Shown here: positions 8,878-15,364 of the stretch, in pieces
Numbering within the stretch: the first letter of the stretch is position 1
Layout: each line of letters opens with the position of its first letter
Assembly (NCBI GenBank): GCA_025350695.1
Contig: JANXXI010000309.1
Location: 1 to 36,006, forward strand
Origin: Acidobacteriota bacterium
GTDB taxonomy: Bacteria; Acidobacteriota; Terriglobia; Bryobacterales; Bryobacteraceae
Length of the DNA: 36,006 bases
Direction of reading: 5' to 3'
Notes under the pieces: model-generated
The model's input: only the letters and a program-made list of their open reading frames with translations
What the model was told of the DNA's origin: nothing
Database searches by the model: none
Program-made: the position numbers and the translations under genes

Positions 8878-9720
8878 ATGCGTGAAATGAATCATTCATC
8901 GGCAAAGCGGTACAAAGAGAAGGCTGTATTCAAAACATTCATCCAACTCCATCCCAACTTCGCAGGTGAGCCAATTGCAAAATGGATTCTTGCCGAGCAG
9001 GACCCACCAGACATCCTGTGCACAACGCTTTCCGGTAAGATATTGGGGGTTGAACTCACCGAATGGATACACCAAAAGGAAATGGACGCTCGGAAGTTGC
9101 GCGAAATCATCCATAAGCAAATCATGGAGGCGATTGGGACGCCGCAGCCAGTTAATGTCTCTCAAAATTTCGATATGGTCATTTTTTACCCGAAGGACAA
9201 GGTTCGGAATATTCAGAGAAACCCGTTCCGCGAGGAACTGTGGCATCTAATCAAAGATGTAGATCGGCGGTGGCCAACAGAATCATCTTGGCAGTTTGCC
9301 GCCGGGTGTCGGATAAATCGACTGAACGGATATCCTGAGCTCAGTCGGCACATAAATTCAGTGCACTTTCCTCCGGGAAGCTCAAAACGGGAGAAAGGCA
9401 TTGACTGGATATTTCCCCCAGCAATCGTCGATTCCTTCGATTACGAGACAATGACTCGACCGCTCTACGATGCACTTTGCAAGAAGGTCACAAAGTACAA
9501 GAATCGAGCAATGAAAACTGACTGCCAAGAATACGTCTTGCTGGTGTATTTTGATCAGGGCTTAATGTACAACTCGCCAATCAGCAGGTCGGCGAGGAGC
9601 ATCCAGACGTTCGTCGACGATGTTCGCTTGTCCCTACCAAGGGACCACGGTCTATTTTCCAAAGCTTACTTGTTTTTCGCACCATCGCCGGGCGAAATAG
9701 TTATTGAACTTTGGTCATAG
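8878..9720 (+). CDS. Unknown protein with PD-(D/E)XK nuclease-like motif
   Basis: A 280-residue cytosolic protein without signal peptide or membrane segment. ATG 8887 is an alternative start; the RBS is weak at both. I do not recognise a named family. The stretch PPDILCTTLSGKILGVELTEW (D45, E59, T61) has the spacing of the core of restriction-endonuclease-like folds, where an acidic residue, a beta-hairpin and an E-x-(K/Q/T) follow in order. The usual lysine is replaced by Thr, so catalysis is uncertain. Codon use is visibly more A/T-rich than in the protease genes. It lies between tRNA-Arg and a tyrosine-recombinase remnant whose stop it overlaps tail to tail by 20 bp. This suggests cargo of a former integrative element; a role in defence is only an inference. 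Confidence 0.75.
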   Translation: MREMNHSSAKRYKEKAVFKTFIQLHPNFAGEPIAKWILAEQDPPDILCTTLSGKILGVELTEWIHQKEMDARKLREIIHKQIMEAIGTPQPVNVSQNFDMVIFYPKDKVRNIQRNPFREELWHLIKDVDRRWPTESSWQFAAGCRINRLNGYPELSRHINSVHFPPGSSKREKGIDWIFPPAIVDSFDYETMTRPLYDALCKKVTKYKNRAMKTDCQEYVLLVYFDQGLMYNSPISRSARSIQTFVDDVRLSLPRDHGLFSKAYLFFAPSPGEIVIELWS

Positions 9721-9905
9721 TTTCCCGCTTAGACGAAGGGGAGCGTCCAGTTCTCCCGTGCTCGACGAATTCGCTATTCGATTGAGCTCCGAATATTTCA
9801 TCCATCGTGGCTGCCGCTATTGTTTCCATGTCGCTTGTCATGTGACTGTAAACTTCCTGGGTCGTTCGCATTGAAGCATGACCAAGCCGTTTCTGAATAG
9901 ACGCC
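9701..9905 (-). pseudogene. Tyrosine recombinase (integrase) C-terminal remnant
   Basis: On the minus strand the frame ending with TAA at 9701-9703 reads GASIQKRLGHASMRTTQEVY then SHMTSDMETIAAATMDEIFG. This is the last catalytic block of phage-type integrases, with conserved LGHAS and the nucleophile Tyr in EVYSHM. Similarity stops at about 9905, before the expected upstream HxxR and other catalytic residues, so only about 65 codons survive. It faces the nuclease-like gene, 1 kb from tRNA-Arg. It was too short and startless to be listed as a normal open reading frame. The element it belonged to can no longer move by itself. Confidence 0.8.
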
Positions 9906-10205
9906 CCCCTGTAAAAACAGGGCCTGATCAGTCCCGTTTTATTGTCCCACTACCTTCAGGGCCTCAACTCAATCTACTGTCGGAAAACCCGGCCTAACGA
10001 TGAAAACGACACTGCTCAAATGAGGAGCCTTTTCGCGATTCACCATCACTCCCCAACTATCTTCCCAGCGCCCTCAACAACTTACCGCCCAACCACCCTC
10101 GACACCCGCCAAACCCGTGCCACACTAATACCGTAAGGGCGGCTCATTCCGAATCCAGGAATCAGCCGCCCTTCTGCATTTCGAAACGAAAAAGGAGAAA
10201 TCAAA
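9906..10205. other. 300-bp non-coding stretch
   Basis: From the break point of the integrase remnant to the next start codon I see no convincing gene. The first part (AACAGGG...CCCGTT around 9916-9938) can form a weak imperfect stem. The C-rich part to 10130 shows no structure I can support. The last part holds the strong hairpin of 10135-10173 and the ribosome binding site AAGGAG at 10192-10197. Confidence 0.5.
10135..10173 (+). promoter_or_regulatory. Strong 5' hairpin in front of the SEC-C protein gene
   Basis: AAGGGCGGCT (10135-10144) pairs perfectly with AGCCGCCCTT (10164-10173). A C/C mismatch follows, then a second stem ATTCC/GGAAT (10146-10150 and 10158-10162) around loop GAATCCA. 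It ends 32 bases before the ATG and 18 bases before the Shine-Dalgarno. It could be an attenuator, a protein-binding leader or the terminator of something upstream; only TTCT follows, so a simple terminator is doubtful. Confidence 0.5.
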
Positions 10206-10832
10206 ATGTCCACCCCCGCGCAAATCGAAGCCAATCAGGCCAACGCCCAGCACTCAACCGGCCCCCGCACCCCCGAAGGCAAAGCCTCCTCCGCCACCAA
10301 CGCCACCAAGCACGGCTTTTTCTCCAGGCACGCCGTCCTGCTCAACGAAGAGGAACACCGCCAATTCGAATCCCTCCGCAACTCCTACGTCTACGCCTTC
10401 AACCCCGCCAACATTGTCGAGGTCGCCTTGCTCGACCAACTCGTCCTTGCCGCCTGGAACATCGAACGCGCCAATCGCCTTGAAGCCGAACTGGCCAACG
10501 TCGCGGGTATCGACCCACTGCTCTCGGAAACCAACTCGAAAACCATCGACCGCATCTATAGGTTCCGCGCCCGCGCCGAACGGACGTTCCACAAGTGCCA
10601 CAAAGAGCTCCGCGCCTTCAAAGCCCCGTCACGCCCGCAAGCGAAATCGGCGCCGCAATCCATTCAGCGGAACGAACCCAAATATGTCGGCACAGCAACG
10701 CAAACCTGTGTCCCCTCAGCCGCCAAAGTCGGTCGCAACGAACCGTGCCCCTGCAAATCGGGACGTAAATACAAGGTCTGCTGTTTGCGGAACGAAGCCA
10801 ATCGGCGCCAAACCGGCGCTTTGGCTGCATAG
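10206..10832 (+). CDS. STGPRTPEGKA-type protein with C-terminal SEC-C zinc motif
   Basis: A 208-residue cytosolic protein. ATG 10206 is supported by AAGGAG at 10192-10197. The N-terminus (residues ~8-40) carries the block NQANAQHSTGPRTPEGKA, then NATKHGFFSRHAV. This block recurs in many uncharacterised acidobacterial and planctomycetal proteins of unknown function. A helical middle follows. The C-terminus has the SEC-C zinc-binding motif GRNEPCPCKSGRKYKVCC, known from SecA tails and many unrelated proteins, where CxC...CC ligates one zinc. The combination suggests a nucleic-acid or ribosome-associated role, but function is unknown. A terminator follows at 10949-10982. Confidence 0.8.
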   Translation: MSTPAQIEANQANAQHSTGPRTPEGKASSATNATKHGFFSRHAVLLNEEEHRQFESLRNSYVYAFNPANIVEVALLDQLVLAAWNIERANRLEAELANVAGIDPLLSETNSKTIDRIYRFRARAERTFHKCHKELRAFKAPSRPQAKSAPQSIQRNEPKYVGTATQTCVPSAAKVGRNEPCPCKSGRKYKVCCLRNEANRRQTGALAA

Positions 10833-10948
10833 TTGCAAGAAGGCTCCGATGCCAACTACAGGAGAGGCAAAAGTCGAACTCGGAATCCTTGACCCTGATC
10901 TCTGGCGTCAGCGATTCGCCCCGCATCAAAATTACGCTAGGCCCCTTT

Positions 10949-10982
10949 GTCCGCCTCGAGAAAATTTATTGGCGGACTTTTT
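10949..10982 (+). terminator. Rho-independent terminator after the SEC-C gene
   Basis: GTCCGCC (10949-10955) pairs with GGCGGAC (10971-10977) around a 15-base A/T-rich loop and is followed by TTTTTCTTC. The right arm is duplicated in front of the second small secreted-protein gene (near 11577) without its partner arm, so the duplication boundary falls inside this loop. Confidence 0.7.
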
Positions 10983-11058
10983 CTTCTTCCGCGCTCTCTA
11001 TGGTGTAAGCAGCCAGTAGATGGCAAGCCCGAAAGGGAGATCGAAAAGGAGAATTACA

Positions 11059-11484
11059 ATGACTATCAACTTAGTTCGCAAGATCATGAGTGTTGGCGGA
11101 ATGCTAGCCACCTTCGCCGTGGCCGGTTCCGCTCAAGATGCAATGAAAGCCACTATTGGCTTCCCCTTCACGGCCCAAGGCCACAAGTTGGACGCTGGAG
11201 TATATGAAGTACGCCCGGCAAACATCGGCGGATCAAACAAGACCTATTTCGTTAGCAACTTGGCCACCAGAAAAACGATTATGGTCAACAGCCTTTACGC
11301 AAACACGATCGCAAGCACCGCTATCACGGCGATGCGACTTTCGTTCCAATGCATTGAAGGCCAATACTGCGCTCTGAAACAGGTTTGGGATGGAACGCGC
11401 CAATACAAAGAGATCGCCGTCCCCAAGAAGAATTCCGGCGAGGAACGATTCCTCGAAGTCGCTCTGGTGCGCAGCGGGAATTGA
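11059..11484 (+). CDS. Small secreted protein of unknown function, paralogue 1
   Basis: A 141-residue exported protein. ATG 11059 is preferred over the in-frame ATG 11020 because AAGGAG sits at 11046-11051 and the signal peptide then starts properly (MTINLVRKIMSVGGMLATFA, cleavage near AGSAQ). The mature part begins AMKATIGFPFTAQGHKLDAG, reminiscent of acidobacterial small exported proteins with an '(I/V)PF.F.....LPAG.Y' opening, which suggests a beta-rich fold. A C-x5-C pair (CIEGQYC) could form a disulfide. I do not know its function. It is a tandem paralogue of the gene at 11694, nearly identical in leader, RBS and signal peptide but strongly diverged in the mature half. Confidence 0.8.
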   Translation: MTINLVRKIMSVGGMLATFAVAGSAQDAMKATIGFPFTAQGHKLDAGVYEVRPANIGGSNKTYFVSNLATRKTIMVNSLYANTIASTAITAMRLSFQCIEGQYCALKQVWDGTRQYKEIAVPKKNSGEERFLEVALVRSGN

Positions 11485-11504
11485 ACATCCATGACCTTGG
11501 TATC

Positions 11505-11533
11505 AGCGGGACCTGTTGGCAGCAGGTCCCGCT
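11505..11533 (+). terminator. Terminator of paralogue 1, derived from a duplicated glycerate-kinase gene end
   Basis: AGCGGGACCTG (11505-11515) and CAGGTCCCGCT (11523-11533) form a perfect 11-bp stem with loop TTGGCAG, followed by ACTTGTTT. The sequence aligns with the antisense of the glycerate kinase 3' coding end at 12174-12196, where the same stem is only 8 bp. Confidence 0.7.
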
Positions 11534-11693
11534 ACTTGTTTCGAACGTAAGCAAGAATCCCAACCGAAACATTGTTGGCGGACTCTTTCGCGATTCGCGC
11601 TCTCCATGGTGTAAGCAGTAGATAGCGCAAGCAGTAGACAACACAGCCAGAACATGGCGAACCCGAAAGGGAAGATCGAAAAGGAGAATTACA

Positions 11694-12119
11694 ATGACTA
11701 TCAATTCAGTTCGCAAGATGATGAGTGCTGGCGGAATGCTAGCCACGTTCGCCGTGGCCGGTTTCGCTCAAGATGCAATGAAAGCCACCATAGGCTTCCC
11801 CTTCACCGCCCAGGGCCAGAAGTTGGACGCTGGGCGATATGAATTGAAATCAGCAAAGATTGCCGGCGGAAACAATACCTATTTCATTCGTAATCTGGCA
11901 ACAGGAAAAATGACCCTGGTGGGAGGCTTCACCGCAAACGAAGTTGTGGGCACGGCTCCTGACACCGCTCGGCTGATGTTTCAATGCAATGAAGGCGAGT
12001 ACTGCGCACTGCGGCAGGTATGGAATGGCACACGCCAGTACAGTGAGATCATCGTCTCCAAAAAGGACGCAGGCGACGAACGGCTGATGGAAGTCGCTTT
12101 AGTTCGCAGCCGGAAGTAA
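11694..12119 (+). CDS. Small secreted protein of unknown function, paralogue 2
   Basis: A 141-residue exported protein with signal peptide MTINSVRKMMSAGGMLATFA and RBS AAGGAG immediately upstream. It has the same length, opening (AMKATIGFPFTAQGQKLDAG), disulfide-candidate pair (CNEGEYC) and ending (EVALVRS) as paralogue 1. Residues ~50-95 differ widely. It converges with the glycerate kinase gene, whose stop lies only 9 bases further on. Its transcription terminator is therefore embedded in that gene's coding end. Function unknown. Confidence 0.8.
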   Translation: MTINSVRKMMSAGGMLATFAVAGFAQDAMKATIGFPFTAQGQKLDAGRYELKSAKIAGGNNTYFIRNLATGKMTLVGGFTANEVVGTAPDTARLMFQCNEGEYCALRQVWNGTRQYSEIIVSKKDAGDERLMEVALVRSRK

Positions 12120-12128
12120 CGAATGACT

Positions 12129-13445
12129 CTAGCCCAGAAGCATGATCCGCACATCCATGACATTAGTATTTGTGGGACCTGTGATCAGCAGGTCCCCAAG
12201 TTTTTCGAAGAATGAAAACGAATCGTTACGATTGAGAAATCCGTTTGCATCCATGCCTAAAGCAGCAGCGCGGTCGAGTGTTGTGGAACTGGCGAACGCA
12301 CCGGCTGCAATCGTGGGACCGTCCGTCCCATCGGTTCCCGCCGAAAGCACCAACGCATCGGGTACTGAGCCAAGGCGCAACGCGGCCGCCAGCGCAAACT
12401 CCTGGTTGCGGCCACCCTTTCCCGCACCACGCAGAGTCACGGTAGTTTCCCCACCCGACAGCAAACACACTGGGGCTCCCACCGGTTGGCCAGAGGCCCG
12501 CACTTCACGCGCAATTTCCACGTGCATCGCCGCCACCTCGCGCGTTTCCCCTTCAATCGTCGTTGAAAGAACCAGGGGCCGATAGCCCAACTGCCGCGCT
12601 GTCTTCGCCGCAGCGTCAATAGCCAGACGGTTGCTTCCCACAATGATGTTTTGCGATTTCTTAAACGCTGCGTCGCCGGGCTTCGGCGATTCTTGCTTTG
12701 CGGTCTCGATCACACGAAGCACTCCGCGCGGGACCTTTCCCAGCAAGTCGAAATTAGTCAAAATTCGCAAAGCATCGGCGAACGTGGAAGGATCGGGCAC
12801 AGTAGGTCCGCTACCGATCACCGAAAGATCGTCGCCAATTACGTCGCTCAGAATGAGCGTCACTAGCGCTGCCGGGTAAACTGCCCGCGCAAGACGCCCG
12901 CCCTTAATCGCCGACAAATGCTTGCGCACCGTATTGATTTCGTGAATAGTCGCGCCGCATGCCAGAAGTTGCCCTGTCACCTTTTGCTTGTCTTCCAGAG
13001 TGATGCCGGGCGCCGGCAAGGGTAGCAGTGCCGAGGCGCCGCCACTAATCAGGCAAATCACCAAATCGCGCCGCCCGGCAGCTTGGGCCATTTCCAGAAT
13101 GCGACGCGAACCGGCCACACCACTCTCGCCAGGAATCGGATGGGTAGCTTGGTTCAGTTCAATACGCCGAAGCCTAGCGACATGGCCTTCCTTCACATTG
13201 ATCAGGCCGCCCGTGATTTTTTTGCCCAGAAGCTTTTCCATGGCAACGGCCATGGGGGCGCCGGCCTTCCCAGCCCCGATGACAAAAACGTTCTCGAACT
13301 GAGCGAGATCATAGCGGCGAAGGCCAGCCGTAAGAGCGCCGCCTTCATCTAGAGCAAGGTGAGCCAGCACTGCTCGCGTGGGATCGGCGGCGGCAACCGC
13401 GGCACGGAAAATCTTTTCAGCATCGCGGCGGTAATTTTTTTTCAT
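12129..13445 (-). CDS. Glycerate 2-kinase (MOFRL/DUF4147 family)
   Basis: A 438-residue cytosolic kinase that phosphorylates D-glycerate, usually at position 2, feeding glycolysis. The two-domain MOFRL architecture is complete. The N-terminal DUF4147 part has VIGAGKAGAPMA, KEGHVARL and CLISGGASALLPLPAPGITL, and the middle has LSDVIGDDLSVIGSGPTVPD. The C-terminal MOFRL domain has CLLSGGETTVTLRGAGKGGR, AGTDGTDGP and the ending DLLITGPTNTNVMDVRI. ATG 13445 overlaps the upstream aroK stop by 4 bp (ATGA), so they are co-translated. The last ~100 bp also serve as terminator of the opposite gene and were copied in the tandem duplication. Confidence 0.92.
   Translation of the reverse strand: MKKNYRRDAEKIFRAAVAAADPTRAVLAHLALDEGGALTAGLRRYDLAQFENVFVIGAGKAGAPMAVAMEKLLGKKITGGLINVKEGHVARLRRIELNQATHPIPGESGVAGSRRILEMAQAAGRRDLVICLISGGASALLPLPAPGITLEDKQKVTGQLLACGATIHEINTVRKHLSAIKGGRLARAVYPAALVTLILSDVIGDDLSVIGSGPTVPDPSTFADALRILTNFDLLGKVPRGVLRVIETAKQESPKPGDAAFKKSQNIIVGSNRLAIDAAAKTARQLGYRPLVLSTTIEGETREVAAMHVEIAREVRASGQPVGAPVCLLSGGETTVTLRGAGKGGRNQEFALAAALRLGSVPDALVLSAGTDGTDGPTIAAGAFASSTTLDRAAALGMDANGFLNRNDSFSFFEKLGDLLITGPTNTNVMDVRIMLLG
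12174..12205 (+). terminator. Terminator of paralogue 2 inside the glycerate-kinase coding end
   Basis: GGGACCTG (12174-12181) and CAGGTCCC (12189-12196) form an 8-bp stem with loop TGATCAG, followed by CAAGTTTTT (T-run 12201-12205). On the other strand these bases encode part of KLGDLLITGPT of the kinase, so the hairpin is constrained by both roles. Confidence 0.6.
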
Positions 13446-13993
13446 CGGAAAAACTCAAGAGCCAGGATGGCATCGACTGCTTGTTGCGGGTTGTCAGAAG
13501 AAATAAGGATATGCACATCCGCCTGGGCATAGGCATCGCGCCGGGTCTCGAACAATTCGCGAAACTTCTGGGGATCACGCGCTAAAGGCCGATGGGCGAA
13601 TCCGGCCACGCGGCGCTGCACTGTCTCAAACGGCACGTCGAGCCATACAGACAAACCCGAGCCACGGATCGCTTCCCGGTTCAGCCGCTGGGCGAACGCG
13701 CCGCCTCCAAGGGAGAGCACCAGCGCATCGCCCGATTTTACTCCCGCGATGCGAAGCTCAAGCATCGCCGATTCAATGCGCCGGAATTCGGCCTCGCCAT
13801 CTTGATCAAACACTTCAGGAATCGTCTTACCTGCGTAACGTTCAATGTCGTCGTCCAGGTCGGCAAAACGCCATCCAACTGCTGTTGCCAGTCTCCGGCC
13901 GATGGTGCTTTTTCCGGATCCCATGAACCCAACCAGATAGATGCCGGGAGTCTCGTTTTTGGATGCTTTCATGCTTACAAGTAGGGGCGCCAT
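13442..13993 (-). CDS. aroK: Shikimate kinase
   Basis: A 183-residue cytosolic enzyme that phosphorylates shikimate with ATP in the pathway to chorismate and aromatic amino acids. Visible landmarks are the P-loop GFMGSGKSTIG, the shikimate-binding DLDDDIE, the lid-proximal EAEFRRIE, SLGGGAF, and RPLARDP with the conserved Arg. Length is normal for AroK with a few extra N-terminal residues; the second Met (13972, MKASKNETPG) is an equally good start and no RBS decides. It overlaps the glycerate kinase by 4 bp and is divergent from the Lon-domain gene, whose ATG is 10 bases from this start. Confidence 0.93.
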   Translation of the reverse strand: MAPLLVSMKASKNETPGIYLVGFMGSGKSTIGRRLATAVGWRFADLDDDIERYAGKTIPEVFDQDGEAEFRRIESAMLELRIAGVKSGDALVLSLGGGAFAQRLNREAIRGSGLSVWLDVPFETVQRRVAGFAHRPLARDPQKFRELFETRRDAYAQADVHILISSDNPQQAVDAILALEFFR

Positions 13994-14002
13994 AATAGTA
14001 AC

Positions 14003-14635
14003 ATGCGTGAAGCCTTACTGCCTCTATTCCCACTTAACTTGGTGCTGCTCCCACGCACTTCTTTGCCTCTGCATATTTTCGAAGAACGATACAAGGAAAT
14101 GATCAACGAGGCGCTGGACCAAGAGACGGAATTCGGCATTGTGTTGGTGATGAAGCGGGGCCTGGCGGGCATTGGATGCGCGGCCCGCATCAGCGAACTA
14201 TTACTAAAACACGAAGACGGTCGCTTGGATATTGTCACCGAAGGCCGATTCCGCTTCGAGATCACTGCCACTGATGGCGAGCGCAACTTCCTGCGTGGCC
14301 GCGTCCGTTTCTTCGAGGACGACCCGTTAATTGCGCCGCCGCCCGAAGAGTTGGTTCAAAAGGTGCTTCGGCAATATTACAGTTTGCGTAACTTGGATGA
14401 AGAGTTGCCGGAGCCTAGGTTGAACGATTCGCAAATCAGCTTTCAGCTAGGACAGGCAACCGATGACCTGTCCGTGCGCCAACATCTGCTGCAATCGCGT
14501 AGCGAGGAGGATCGCTTGATCCGGTTATCCCAGCACTTCCCTTCCGTGCTTGAAGAGAAGCGGCAGCAGGCACAGAGGAAGAAAGTGGTGCACACCAACG
14601 GACACGGTAAAATTCCCGGGGGCTACCTGCAATGA
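14003..14635 (+). CDS. Lon N-terminal (substrate-binding) domain protein
   Basis: A 210-residue cytosolic protein consisting only of the LON substrate-binding domain and a helical tail. It lacks the AAA and protease domains of Lon. The opening LLPLFPLNLVLLPRTSLPLHIFE and ERYKEMI are family hallmarks, followed by IGCAARISELL and RFRFEI. Stand-alone LON-domain proteins are common in bacteria and their partner is usually unknown. The stop overlaps the HAD hydrolase start by 4 bp (ATGA), so the two genes form an operon. The start is only 9 bases from the divergent aroK start, so promoters must overlap coding ends. Confidence 0.9.
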   Translation: MREALLPLFPLNLVLLPRTSLPLHIFEERYKEMINEALDQETEFGIVLVMKRGLAGIGCAARISELLLKHEDGRLDIVTEGRFRFEITATDGERNFLRGRVRFFEDDPLIAPPPEELVQKVLRQYYSLRNLDEELPEPRLNDSQISFQLGQATDDLSVRQHLLQSRSEEDRLIRLSQHFPSVLEEKRQQAQRKKVVHTNGHGKIPGGYLQ

Positions 14636-15321
14636 GCTGGCGGTTGATCATCGACGCCGATGACACTCTGTGGGAAAATAATATCTATTTTGAGGATGCC
14701 TTTGACCGCTTCGTGGAGTTCCTCGATCACTCGGCGCTGAAGGGTCCGGATGTGCGCGAGCATTTGAATGGCATCGAAATCGAGAACGCCAAGACAAATG
14801 GCTATGGCTCGGTTAACTTCGGCCGCAACATGGTGGAATGCTTGCATCAATTGTCGGAACGGCCCGTGGCTAAGCGCGATGAGGAGTCGGTCCGCGAATT
14901 CGCGCATGCGATTCTGGACCATCCAATGGTGATTTTGCCGGGCGTCGAGCAGACTCTGGATTACCTTGCCGGCAAGTACGATTTGACGTTGTTCACCAAA
15001 GGCAGTTCAGAAGAGCAGCGAGCGAAAGTAGAGCGGTCCGGTTTGGCGCATTTCTTCGCGCATGTTGAGGTGACCAAGGAAAAGCACCCGGCGGCGTATC
15101 TTGATTTGACCGTGCTGCGCGGCATGGCGCGGGAACTAGCTTGGATGGTGGGGAACTCCCCGAAATCGGATATCAATCCGGCGCTCGAGGCTGGGTTGAA
15201 TGCGGCGTACGTGCCTCATTCGCGGACGTGGGTGCTGGAGCGCGAAGAGTTGCGGCCAACGGGCGGTGCGGGGCGATTATTGGTGCTGGAGAACTTCGCC
15301 GGACTCCGGGAGCATTTCTAA
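14632..15321 (+). CDS. HAD-superfamily hydrolase
   Basis: A 229-residue cytosolic phosphatase-like protein. HAD motif I is IDADDTLW (nucleophile D8 and acid D10), motif II is LFTKGS, the motif III lysine is in VTKEKHP, and motif IV is MVGNSPKSDINPAL. The helical cap lies between motifs I and II. Substrate is not predictable; small phosphorylated metabolites are typical. It is translationally coupled to the Lon-domain gene. Its stop converges with the sulfatase gene 43 bases away. Confidence 0.88.
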   Translation: MSWRLIIDADDTLWENNIYFEDAFDRFVEFLDHSALKGPDVREHLNGIEIENAKTNGYGSVNFGRNMVECLHQLSERPVAKRDEESVREFAHAILDHPMVILPGVEQTLDYLAGKYDLTLFTKGSSEEQRAKVERSGLAHFFAHVEVTKEKHPAAYLDLTVLRGMARELAWMVGNSPKSDINPALEAGLNAAYVPHSRTWVLEREELRPTGGAGRLLVLENFAGLREHF

Positions 15322-15364
15322 GAACAGATCACCCTGCGGAGCCCGGTCCGATTTGTATGCCGCC

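Larger units (their letters stand above)
10960..11559 (+). repeat. Tandem duplication, copy 1 (leader, small secreted protein, glycerate-kinase tail)
   Basis: This unit abuts copy 2 (about 11560-12224) head to tail. Shared features in order are TTGGCGGACT, TATGGTGTAAGCAG or CATGGTGTAAGCAG, CCCGAAAGGGA, AAAAGGAGAATTACAATGAC, the coding region, and a tail (ACATCCATGAC ... GGGACCTG ... CAGGTCCC ... TTTCGAA). In copy 2 that tail is the coding 3' end of the glycerate kinase gene. Boundaries are approximate. Confidence 0.8.
11560..12224 (+). repeat. Tandem duplication, copy 2
   Basis: Second copy of the ~600-bp unit. Relative to copy 1 it carries about 29 extra bases in the leader (between GTAAGCAG and CCCGAAAGGGA), which moves the start-to-start distance to 635 bp. 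Its right end is the intact glycerate kinase coding sequence, so this copy holds the ancestral junction. Confidence 0.8.

Noticed and set aside
9942-10136. Small plus-strand open frame of 64 codons in the non-coding stretch
   Set aside because: No RBS, low-complexity Pro/Thr-rich product, no resemblance to a protein family.
8700-10140. Search for a second copy of the tRNA-Arg 3' end as the right attachment site
   Set aside because: No direct repeat of the tRNA end (TCCGGGCGCACCA) found by eye downstream, so no att pair is claimed.
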